Below, piece after piece: positions 8,941 through 16,175 of a stretch of DNA of 30,776 nucleotides. Where the stretch lies: contig JAITGP010000013.1 in the NCBI GenBank assembly GCA_031280545.1, forward strand, positions 1 to 30,776, written 5' to 3'. Made by a program: the position numbers and the translations under genes. How positions within the stretch are numbered: the first letter of the stretch is position 1; every line of letters begins with the position of its first letter. Source of the stretch: Candidatus Peribacteria bacterium. Lineage in GTDB: Bacteria; Patescibacteria; JAEDAM01; Absconditabacterales; Absconditicoccaceae. Below the pieces are notes generated by a model. It was not told the origin of the DNA. It saw only the letters and a program-made list of their open reading frames with translations, and did no database searches.

Positions 8941-9138
8941 ATGGAAACAATCAAAAAAGTGCCTTTTAAGGATTTTTTTAGGAGTGATATCTTTGTCCCT
9001 TCAAAAAAAATGGATGTTTATTTCCCCTATCAACATTACGTTGCAGGAAAAATGATAGACCAGATCCTCAAGTTTATGGCGTATCTAATAAGATATGCTG
9101 TTCAATGTGTTAATAAAAAAATTAGTAAAAATAATTAA
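8941..9138 (+). CDS. Small basic protein at the head of the transport operon (65 aa)
   Basis: METIKKVPFKDFFRSD... is followed by a helical stretch, QILKFMAYLIRYAVQCV, and a Lys/Asn-rich end. The helix could be amphipathic or membrane-seated. The ORF starts about 95 nt after the promoter and ends 13 nt before the next gene, in the position of a first operon gene. No known family; it could also be a leader ORF rather than a functional protein. No TGA codons. Confidence 0.5.
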   Translation: METIKKVPFKDFFRSDIFVPSKKMDVYFPYQHYVAGKMIDQILKFMAYLIRYAVQCVNKKISKNN

Positions 9139-9151
9139 AAAATGTAAAATT

Positions 9152-9865
9152 ATGGATTTAAAAAGTTTATTATTTAGATCAGGGGATGAAACACCGACAA
9201 GTGCTACAAATCCTGTGGGGACAGATTTGCCAGGAGCTACTATTAGTGTGCCTGCAACTGCTTCGAGAATCACTCGTGTAGCTTTAGCTACTACGGGTTC
9301 AGCTTCGGCTGATTTAGTGACAGAATTGGTTTTGAAATTTAAAGAAGCTGTAAAAGAACAAAACATCCCGGGAATTGATTTCTACGAGTTTTGTACAGCT
9401 TTATTTAAAGACTCTTCCAATCCACAAGCCCCCGATTATCAGAGGACATTCGCCAATCTACAAATGGCAGCTGAGTATTCAAGTCCCCCTCAAACTTTAA
9501 CATCGCAGTATTTGATAGACACGGCCCAGAAATACAAAGATATTGTAGATGGGATTGTTCGTGCTTCTATTACAAAAGCTACGGAGAGAAATAACGAAGA
9601 AACAGCAGCCAAAGCTAAGGAGACAGAATCCTTAGAAAAAGACAAGACGCAGGTTGTTACGGAAATTGACAGCTTGGAAAAAGCGTTGAATGCAGCAAAA
9701 GAAAAAAAGCAATCGATTATTAATTCTTTGGAAGGCATTGACCAAAAATATAAGCCAACCTTAGACAAAATTGCAAATGATCTCGCTGCTGTCAGAAAAG
9801 CCGGTGAACAGGTAATTGGGAATTTCGATGAAATCGAAACAGGAATTAAAAACAACATTAAGTAA
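9152..9865 (+). CDS. Coiled-coil protein of unknown function in the transport operon (237 aa)
   Basis: Begins MDLKSLLFRSGDE, then a Thr/Ala/Pro-rich low-complexity stretch to about residue 50, a compact region (LVLKFKEAVKEQNIPGIDFYEFCTALF), and from about 150 a long charged coiled coil (ESLEKDKTQVVTEIDSLEKALNAAKEKK). No signal peptide or membrane helix, so it is probably cytoplasmic. ATG 9152 was chosen over an in-frame start 19 codons upstream because the same GTAAAATTATGG context precedes the next two operon genes. Ten Gly codons and no TGA. The next gene follows after 21 nt. I do not recognise the family; by position it may be an accessory or scaffolding partner of the transporter. Confidence 0.75.
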   Translation: MDLKSLLFRSGDETPTSATNPVGTDLPGATISVPATASRITRVALATTGSASADLVTELVLKFKEAVKEQNIPGIDFYEFCTALFKDSSNPQAPDYQRTFANLQMAAEYSSPPQTLTSQYLIDTAQKYKDIVDGIVRASITKATERNNEETAAKAKETESLEKDKTQVVTEIDSLEKALNAAKEKKQSIINSLEGIDQKYKPTLDKIANDLAAVRKAGEQVIGNFDEIETGIKNNIK

Positions 9866-9886
9866 ACAATCAAAAAAAGTAAAATT

Positions 9887-11077
9887 ATGGCAACACAACA
9901 AGCTTCTAGCACAAAAACAGGAACTTCTGTAAGTTGGCCCACTTCATTATTGGATGAAAAAGCATTGACAGACAAAGTTTCCAAAATGAGCAATTGGCGA
10001 AAAAATGAAAAAGGTGTCGCGAAAGTCACAGGGGTGGTCATTACGGGCGTACTCATTGCACTTGGTGTAGCATTCTTTAAGTATGCAGTACCATTAATTA
10101 TGGCAATGATTTCACCTGTCGTCGCGGGGATTATTGGATTCTTCCTGGTATTGTTCGCATTCTCTATGGTAAAACCTGCCTGGAGATGGTTTCGTGGAAT
10201 TGCAAGGTCAGTCCATAAAGCCATTATCCGTTGGACGCCTTGGTTGGAAATTGAAGATAAAAAGAAACTCCTGCGAGCTAAATACGAAGCCTACAAGGCT
10301 GGTAAAATCAAAGTTAAACAAGCAGCAAATGAGTTTAGAACAAGATCTTTACAATCAGAACAAGATGCAGAATCCTTTGAAGAAAAAATACGAGAGGACA
10401 AAGAAAAAGGAGGAAAATTGAGAGCACAACGGGATACATTAAAGGCTCAAATTAAAGAGAAAGAGCCTCTAGCAAAAACGAAGAAGGAAAAAGAGGAACT
10501 TTACCAACTTCAAGATGAACTCTCTAGTGTAGAGCGTGCCTATATCAATGCTATGTCTGCTGCTCGAAGAAACGAAGATTCTATGAATAAAAATATAGAA
10601 TGGACAAAAAAAGATGCGGCACGTGCAAAGATTTTTACCAATCTGGATTACAGATTGGCATTAGGTATGACGGTGATGGAAAATCAGATTGAAGACTTTA
10701 ACCGGTGGGCTGAAGATTTGAAGAAAGAATTTGAATCCTCAAACGCAGTACGTAATGCCACGGATCTTTTAGTGCAAATAACAGGTCCTAATGGCACCCA
10801 GGATTGGGAATTAGATTATGCAGTAGATTTTGTTACTGGACAAATTAGTGAAAACTATTCAGCAACGGCACAGAATCTGGAAGATCTGAATCGTTATATT
10901 GAGAATTTTGACTTTGACAGTGATGCTGCCTACGATCATCTCGAGAAAGTGCTGGCAAAATTGGATGCAGAGGAAATTGTAATTCCATCCAGTAGAGAAA
11001 TCATGAATTCGACTCATCGGCTTACCTCTGAGGAAAAAAGAGCAGCAGGGCCGTTAGGAGAGTTAGATTTATTCTAA
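9887..11077 (+). CDS. Membrane-anchored coiled-coil protein in the transport operon (396 aa)
   Basis: Two closely spaced membrane helices at about residues 48-95 (VVITGVLIALGVAFFKYAVP, then IIGFFLVLFAFSMV) are followed by a basic stretch (WRWFRGIARSVHKAIIRW) and a long cytoplasmic region that is largely coiled coil from about 140 to 300. An acidic C-terminal part ends in GELDLF. There are 17 Gly codons and no TGA. No enzyme motif is visible. It lies between the cytoplasmic coiled-coil gene and the binding-protein gene, with the same translation-start context as both. The topology suggests an inner-membrane scaffold. Function unknown. Confidence 0.8.
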   Translation: MATQQASSTKTGTSVSWPTSLLDEKALTDKVSKMSNWRKNEKGVAKVTGVVITGVLIALGVAFFKYAVPLIMAMISPVVAGIIGFFLVLFAFSMVKPAWRWFRGIARSVHKAIIRWTPWLEIEDKKKLLRAKYEAYKAGKIKVKQAANEFRTRSLQSEQDAESFEEKIREDKEKGGKLRAQRDTLKAQIKEKEPLAKTKKEKEELYQLQDELSSVERAYINAMSAARRNEDSMNKNIEWTKKDAARAKIFTNLDYRLALGMTVMENQIEDFNRWAEDLKKEFESSNAVRNATDLLVQITGPNGTQDWELDYAVDFVTGQISENYSATAQNLEDLNRYIENFDFDSDAAYDHLEKVLAKLDAEEIVIPSSREIMNSTHRLTSEEKRAAGPLGELDLF

Positions 11078-11122
11078 ACATTAAGTAACAATTAAATTAA
11101 AACAAATAAAAAAAGTAAAATT

Positions 11123-12721
11123 ATGGCAAATTCAAATTCAACAAAGGAACCGTTTAACTTTCCGTGGTTCCCAAAATCGTGGAACTTAACAGTAGGGTTC
11201 CAAGTTATTATTACCTTGCTTGTAGCAGGTGTAATAGGTTATGGTATTTATTTCTTTAGTTCAAATTCGGATAAACTTGGTGGTGGTAATTCATCATCAA
11301 AAACTGATGTGACCATATTGGTAAATAACTTCGTTGGATTTGCTCCACCTTTGTCTTTATTTGATAAAGGAATGGAAGCAACCAAAGACAGTCGGCTTTA
11401 CAAAGAATTCGGCATCACAGCAAAAATGATTGAGTTTAAAACCGACCAAGAGTTCTTTGCGGCACTACAATCTGGAGAAGGTGATGTTATGTTTGTTACC
11501 ACCGATATCTTCCCTATAAAAATGGAAGTAGGTGGAGACTTTACCAAGATTGGTGTCGAGGAGTTCTTGAAATTGAATGACTCTCGTGGAGCAGATGTAT
11601 TCGTAGTTGATAAAACTATAAATACAATTGCTGATTTGAGAGGAAAAACTGTTGCCTGTGCCTTAGGCTGGCCCGGGAATACGTTGCTCCATAAAACCTT
11701 AGAGGCTGGTGGATTGACTGCAAGTGTCTATGGTAGTCCTGGAGATGTGAATGTAAGTGACTCTCAAGACCCAGAAGAAGCTATAAAAGCTTTTAAGTCA
11801 GGAAACGTAGATGCAATAGTTGTTTGGTCTCCTGATGATATTGATTGTATAGAATCTCGGAAGGGTGCTAAAGTACTTACTTCTACAGAAACAATGCCTC
11901 ATATCATTATGGATGGTCTCATCGCTAAGCACGAAATTATCGAAAAAAAGAAAGATAAGTTAGTGGCTTTAGCAAAAGCTTGGTTGACTGCAAATGCAGA
12001 GATGTCTGATCCGCAAAAGATGAAAAGTGCGGCAAAGGCGTTTCAAGAAGCGTTTGGTTCAACACAAGATGTAGAAACGTTGATAGGAATGATGAAAACT
12101 GTTCATTTCGCTACATATGGCGATAATAAGGACTTTTTTGGTCTTTCTACTGATTTTTCTGGTACGACAGGACAAACTCTGTATACCAGTATGGCGAAAG
12201 TGTACAAAAACGGCTATGGAAATAATTTCAAAGAAATTCTCCCTTGGCCTCAGGTGTCAAACGCATCGATTATACAAGCGATTACTGGACTAGACGGAGA
12301 GATTCATCAGTCAGAAAAACAGATTACCTTCGCTGCGATTGATGAAACCTCTGCGGCAAAGGCTATTGCTGTCGCGTCGAAGCGGGTTTCGGTTAACTTT
12401 GAAGTGAATTCTTCCCTTCTCTCTCAGATAGAACGGAATAAGATTCGTAGAGAAGTAGGAGAAACCGCATTGAACTTGGAAGGGTTCCGTATCCGAATCG
12501 AAGGAAATACTGATAGTACCGGTTCTCGTGAACTGAATATTCGCCTTTCAAAAGCAAGGGCGGATGCAGTGAAAGAGTACTTGGTCAAAGAGTATGGCTT
12601 CGACCCGCATCGTATCATTACGATTGGGAACGGTCCGGACAAACCTATTGCCGATAATGGAACAGAAGCTGGTCGTGCGGAAAACCGCAATACCGCTTTC
12701 GATTTCATTCCGGCGAAATAA
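11123..12721 (+). CDS. Membrane-anchored ABC substrate-binding protein fused to an OmpA-like domain
   Basis: A 532-residue protein. A short cytoplasmic end and one membrane helix at 23-45 lead to a Gly/Ser linker and an NMT1/SsuA/TauA-type periplasmic binding fold (about 60-380): DVTILVNNFVGFAPP, FFAALQSGEGDVMFVTTD, TIADLRGKTVACALGWPG, EEAIKAFKSGNVDAIVVWSP. Residues 410-530 form an OmpA C-terminal (peptidoglycan-binding type) domain: VNFEVNSSLL, IRIEGNTDSTGSRELNIRLS, RADAVKEYLVKEYG, GRAENRNTAFDF. The protein is thus tied to the membrane and probably to wall at its far end. The next genes encode matching permease and ATPase subunits, so this is an importer for an organic anion or similar solute. 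45 Gly codons and no TGA. The substrate is unknown. Confidence 0.88.
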   Translation: MANSNSTKEPFNFPWFPKSWNLTVGFQVIITLLVAGVIGYGIYFFSSNSDKLGGGNSSSKTDVTILVNNFVGFAPPLSLFDKGMEATKDSRLYKEFGITAKMIEFKTDQEFFAALQSGEGDVMFVTTDIFPIKMEVGGDFTKIGVEEFLKLNDSRGADVFVVDKTINTIADLRGKTVACALGWPGNTLLHKTLEAGGLTASVYGSPGDVNVSDSQDPEEAIKAFKSGNVDAIVVWSPDDIDCIESRKGAKVLTSTETMPHIIMDGLIAKHEIIEKKKDKLVALAKAWLTANAEMSDPQKMKSAAKAFQEAFGSTQDVETLIGMMKTVHFATYGDNKDFFGLSTDFSGTTGQTLYTSMAKVYKNGYGNNFKEILPWPQVSNASIIQAITGLDGEIHQSEKQITFAAIDETSAAKAIAVASKRVSVNFEVNSSLLSQIERNKIRREVGETALNLEGFRIRIEGNTDSTGSRELNIRLSKARADAVKEYLVKEYGFDPHRIITIGNGPDKPIADNGTEAGRAENRNTAFDFIPAK

Positions 12722-12738
12722 ATAAGGGAGTTTTCCCT

Positions 12739-12770
12739 ATGGAGGAGGGGTTTCCCCTTCTCCATTTTTT
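12739..12770 (+). terminator. Internal terminator between binding protein and permease
   Basis: ATGGAGGAGGGG pairs with CCCCTTCTCCAT (12739-12750 with 12754-12765, one G-U) around a 3-nt loop, followed by T6. It lies 18 nt after the binding-protein stop and 34 nt before the permease. It is probably a partial terminator that lowers permease/ATPase expression relative to the binding protein. Confidence 0.75.
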
Positions 12771-12803
12771 GTCTCATAAAATATAAAATAAAAGTTTAAA
12801 AAA

Positions 12804-13622
12804 ATGGATACAATAAAAAATTTATTTCGTATTGGGTCAGAAATCCCACCTAAAACAGGAACTCTGCTTTCTGTGATTGGTTGGATTATATTCCCTTTTG
12901 GAATCTGGTGGCTGATTACGGCGTTAGGTTGGGTAAATCCGTTTATTCTGCCCTCTCCCCAAAAAGTCTTCCAATCCTATGGAATCTTATTCTCCGAAAA
13001 AAATTTAGTATATCATACTGGCTATTCAATCTCGATTAACCTTTTAGGCTATCTACAAGCAGTCGCTATTGCAGTTCCTGTTGGATTTCTAATCGGTCTT
13101 GTTCCTATCTTTAGGGAGATGATTATGAAGCAGATTGAAGCAGTACGATTTACTCCACTTCCTGCCACGACGGCAATCTTTATGACAATTTTTGGGATTG
13201 GTCTCAATCTGAAAATACAATTTTTAGGATTTGGTATCTTCGTATATCTTCTCCCCTCGATTGTACAACGGATCGATGAAATCAAAACCAATGACCATTT
13301 AAAAGCTCTACAGCTGACGATGAAAACCATGAACGCTTCGACTTGGCAAACTTTGAAGCATTTCTACTTCCCCTCGGTATTATCCAGATTTTTCCCTGAC
13401 ATTATTAATTTAGTGGCGGTAAGTTGGACTTATATCGTGATTGCGGAATTGATGAATGCAGAAGGCGGCTTAGGATTCTTGATTAACAGGGCTTCTGGTC
13501 GTGGTGGTTCGCATATAGAACAGGTATATGCAGTAATTATCTTGATTATCGTGATTGGGGTTATCCAAGACCGATTACTCAAATTATTAGATAAAAAGTT
13601 GTTCAAATTCAAATACGCATAA
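12804..13622 (+). CDS. ABC transporter permease, SsuC/TauC type
   Basis: A 272-residue membrane protein with about six helices. It fits the binding-protein-dependent permease family: an N-terminal LPSPQKVFQSYGILF (typical LP.P..V), a central VRFTPLPATTAIFMTIFGIGLNLKI, the cytoplasmic ATPase-docking loop KALQLTMKTMNASTWQTLKHFYFPSVLSRFF (EAA-type, with its G changed to N), and VAVSWTYIVIAELMNAEGGLGFLI. The last helix ends in IQDRLLKLLDKKLF, as in SsuC/TauC. 21 Gly codons, no TGA. It is 3 nt from the ATPase gene, so the pair is translationally coupled. Confidence 0.9.
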   Translation: MDTIKNLFRIGSEIPPKTGTLLSVIGWIIFPFGIWWLITALGWVNPFILPSPQKVFQSYGILFSEKNLVYHTGYSISINLLGYLQAVAIAVPVGFLIGLVPIFREMIMKQIEAVRFTPLPATTAIFMTIFGIGLNLKIQFLGFGIFVYLLPSIVQRIDEIKTNDHLKALQLTMKTMNASTWQTLKHFYFPSVLSRFFPDIINLVAVSWTYIVIAELMNAEGGLGFLINRASGRGGSHIEQVYAVIILIIVIGVIQDRLLKLLDKKLFKFKYA

Positions 13623-13625
13623 AAT

Positions 13626-14495
13626 ATGGCAGGAAATATTTTTGATCCCAACTATGGGACAAAGCAACCGGAAGTATTGCTGGTCGAACCGCAAGTAAAG
13701 GATGAAACTACCGTTCAAGGTGGATTAGCGAATATCGTAGATATCAATAGCGTTGATCAGATTTATGTGGATGGAAAAAAGACCAACACGGTTTTCAAAA
13801 ACTTCACGATGAATCTGCCGGATATTCCAGATAGGGGTCAGTTTATTACGATAATGGGAACCTCTGGATGTGGAAAATCTACACTTCTGCGGTATATTGC
13901 TGGATTACAGAATCCAACATCAGGAGAAGTTCTGATCAAAGGACTCCCTCGTAATCCTCAGATTAGTGTTCCGATGGTCTTTCAACAGTATTCTAACTTT
14001 GAGTGGAAAAGTGTGTTGCATAATGTAACACTTCCCCTTGAACTTCAGAAAATTGGGAAAAAAGAGGCAGAAGAACGTGCAATGCAAATGCTGAAAATCG
14101 TAGGGTTAGAGGCTCATGCTGATAAATATGCGAAATATCCGAATTTATCCGGAGGACAACTTCAGCGTGTCGCTATTGCTCGAAGCTTAGTAGAGAATCC
14201 TACGATTCTTCTTATGGACGAACCATTCGGTGCGTTGGATGTGAAGACCAGAAGAGAGATGCAATTATTTTTGCGTTCTATCTTTGAAGCACAATCAGAT
14301 ATGACGGTGATTTTGGTCACCCATTCCGAAAGTGAAGCAGTGTTTCTCTCTGACAAGGTAATTGTTTTGAATGCAAATCCTGCTACGATTGTGGCGGATA
14401 TTCAGGTTGATCTCCCTCTCAAAAGAGGGGATGCTGTACGTGATATGCCAGAATTTGAGCACTATGTGTCTCAGGTTCGGAAAGCACTAAATTAA
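13626..14495 (+). CDS. ABC transporter ATPase, SsuB/TauB type
   Basis: A 289-residue nucleotide-binding subunit that drives import through the preceding permease. Walker A GTSGCGKST at 78-86, Q-loop VFQQ near 120, signature LSGGQLQRVAIARSL from 174, Walker B ILLMDEPFGALD from 194, and the switch His233 in VTHSESEAV are all intact. Its N-terminus carries about 40 extra residues before the usual start of the fold. 18 Gly codons and no TGA. It is the last operon gene, followed by a good terminator. Confidence 0.95.
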   Translation: MAGNIFDPNYGTKQPEVLLVEPQVKDETTVQGGLANIVDINSVDQIYVDGKKTNTVFKNFTMNLPDIPDRGQFITIMGTSGCGKSTLLRYIAGLQNPTSGEVLIKGLPRNPQISVPMVFQQYSNFEWKSVLHNVTLPLELQKIGKKEAEERAMQMLKIVGLEAHADKYAKYPNLSGGQLQRVAIARSLVENPTILLMDEPFGALDVKTRREMQLFLRSIFEAQSDMTVILVTHSESEAVFLSDKVIVLNANPATIVADIQVDLPLKRGDAVRDMPEFEHYVSQVRKALN

Positions 14496-14516
14496 TGTTG
14501 TTGCATAACTTTGCAA

Positions 14517-15410
14517 CTATATCGAGCTGGCCGTTATTTGCGGTCAGCTTTTTTCATTATACCAAATTTCCACTATAAACAAAGACCCTTGAAATATTCA
14601 AGGATCTCTATTTTCTAATAATGCTTTGATTCCTTCCAAAAGAATCTTGTGTTCTTCTTGTTCAGCTTTCAATTCTTTTATTTCTGCTCTCAACTCAGCG
14701 AGTTCTTTTAACATTTCATCATCATTATCGTCACTCATCCAATCTCCAACACTATTATTATATACAATTAACAAATATGCATAAATAACAAGTTGTAAAA
14801 TGAAGTAAAACTGAATCAGATAATAAAAGCTCCCTTCTCTAGTATTGCAGATGGAGGCAGGAATTTCATACCATCCTTCTATAGTAAATACTTGAATGGT
14901 ACTTAGAAGAGATAGAGCAGGATTCCCAAAGTGCTCTGGTGAAGACGACTGAAAGAAAATCGTCGAAAGACTTGTAAAGAAGAATATTCCTACGAGCAGA
15001 AGAGGAGAATTTATGATTCCGGCTTTTAAGCCGATCTGAAGAGAATGTTCTCCTTGACGACTTTTGAAAAACCTAAGCATTCTGAAGATTTTTAATATTC
15101 TTATCGCTCGGAATCCTAAGACTACGAGTTTAGCAATATCAAATACTCCTGTTAGGATCAAAATAAAAGTAGGGATAGTTAAAATACATATAATGATATC
15201 CGCACGATCCCAAACATCACGAAAGACCCCTTTACCCTTAACAATCACCTTACATAACATTTCAGAAATGAAGGCTATTGTAAGTCCGTATTCTATAGAA
15301 TCCAGCACTGAAGACTGGACAAAACATTGAATCAGTATTACCAAAACATTGATAATGACGATCCAGTTTGTAACTTTCTCACCGAGAAAGAATTCAATAA
15401 CTTTTTTCAT
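14517..15410 (-). CDS. BacNav-like voltage-gated cation channel
   Basis: A single-domain six-helix channel that should assemble as a tetramer. S4 carries the regular positive charges R101, R104, K107, R110 and R113 (FRAIRILKIFRMLRFF). The pore loop is TIQVFTIEGWYEIP, with the filter TIEGW at 176-180; NaChBac has TLESW there, while animal Cav channels have TxEGW. After S6, residues 231-267 form a heptad coiled coil (MLKELAELRAEIKELKAEQ), as in NaChBac (274 aa). The 270th codon is followed by TGA at 14598. In table 25 the frame runs on for 27 more codons to TAG 14517-14519, across a hairpin and the terminator of the facing operon. The true end may therefore be 14598. Confidence 0.85.
14525..14554 (+). 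terminator. Terminator of the transport operon
   Basis: AGCTGGCCG (14525-14533) pairs with CGGTCAGCT (14541-14549) across a 7-nt loop, followed by a T run. A similar sequence recurs at 17224-17250. Confidence 0.8.
14584..14606 (-). terminator. Possible hairpin terminator of the channel gene
   Basis: A 7-bp stem, CCTTGAA with TTCAAGG, around a 3-nt loop, followed on the minus strand by a weak TTTGTTT run. The in-frame TGA after channel codon 270 is inside the stem. Confidence 0.45.
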
Positions 15411-15439
15411 TATATCTTATTTTTTATTTGTTTTGGATA

Positions 15440-15467
15440 AGTATATGTTTTCAGTATAAAAAGTCAA
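15440..15467 (-). promoter_or_regulatory. Promoter for the channel gene
   Basis: On the minus strand TTGACT (15467-15462), a 16-nt spacer and TATACT (15445-15440), 30 nt before the start codon. Confidence 0.65.
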
Positions 15468-15512
15468 GCTAGTATGCTATAAATTATGTTTTATCTTTTA
15501 TACAAAATAGAC

Positions 15513-15539
15513 TTGACATCGTATACTAATATATATAAT
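15513..15539 (+). promoter_or_regulatory. Promoter for the 15572 membrane-protein gene
   Basis: TTGACA at 15513-15518 and TATAAT at 15534-15539; the spacer is short (15 nt) if this -10 box is used, or 17 nt with TAATAA at 15536. Confidence 0.55.
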
Positions 15540-15571
15540 AAAAATGTTAACATATAAAAAACAAATACAAA

Positions 15572-16159
15572 ATGAAAACAAAAAAAGTAAGTATCAGACT
15601 AAAAAGTGCTGAAGTTATGATTGGATTAATAATCCTTGTTGGAAGTGGAATTATTGGAAGTGTTGTCGGAAGCTTTATTTTCATTTCTGGAGTCTATAGA
15701 ATCCTTTTTATGGGGTTAGGACTTTTGGGAGGAGGGGCTATTGTAGACTGCCTTTTGAAGGGGAAGCAAAGAGAGTCTGAAGAAATAGTACGGAGTTATT
15801 TGGAAAAAATCCATAAAGACTACGGTACCATCTCTACTGCTCGGCGAGAATTATGTTCTTCATCGTCTCAGAATTTTTCAGAGATGAAGGCACTTTTAAC
15901 TGAGTATTGCAAAGAAAAAGAACAGGCTTTTGCTCAAGGTACTCCATCACAGGAAGTACTGGATGCGTTAGAGGAAAAGCTTTTTCTTGCTGTGGGAAAG
16001 GCAAAACTGCTGTATGCAGACTTAAGCCTTTTGAAATGGATACTATCATCAAAAGATGCAAGGAAAGCTGAATTCCAAGAAGAGGGTATTAACCATGACT
16101 TGGACATCATTCTTGCAGAGTTGGATAAAGAAATGTTCAGTTTGGAAAAAAAGGCATAA
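15572..16159 (+). CDS. Small membrane protein whose stop codon lies in an insertion-sequence end
   Basis: A 195-residue protein with two hydrophobic helices near the N-terminus (about 15-63: MIGLIILVGSGIIGSVVGS, then a Gly-rich second helix ILFMGLGLLGGGAIVDCLL) and a charged, helical cytoplasmic remainder (EEIVRSYLEKIHKDYG, LAELDKEMFSLEKK). The last codons GCA TAA belong to the left inverted repeat of the insertion sequence (from 16153), so the native C-terminus was probably altered by the insertion. No TGA codons. Function unknown. The likely original terminator lies beyond the element, at 17224. Confidence 0.6.
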   Translation: MKTKKVSIRLKSAEVMIGLIILVGSGIIGSVVGSFIFISGVYRILFMGLGLLGGGAIVDCLLKGKQRESEEIVRSYLEKIHKDYGTISTARRELCSSSSQNFSEMKALLTEYCKEKEQAFAQGTPSQEVLDALEEKLFLAVGKAKLLYADLSLLKWILSSKDARKAEFQEEGINHDLDIILAELDKEMFSLEKKA

Positions 16160-16175
16160 TTAAAAAAAGGGGTGG
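16153..16175 (+). repeat. Left terminal inverted repeat of the insertion sequence
   Basis: A 23-bp sequence matching the right end at 17136-17158 in reverse complement with no mismatch. It contains the stop codon of the upstream membrane-protein gene (16157-16159). Confidence 0.9.

Noticed and set aside
9490..10224. A 244-aa leftward ORF opposite the transport operon
   Set aside because: It spans the junction of two well-supported rightward genes and reads as a hydrophobic shadow without motifs.
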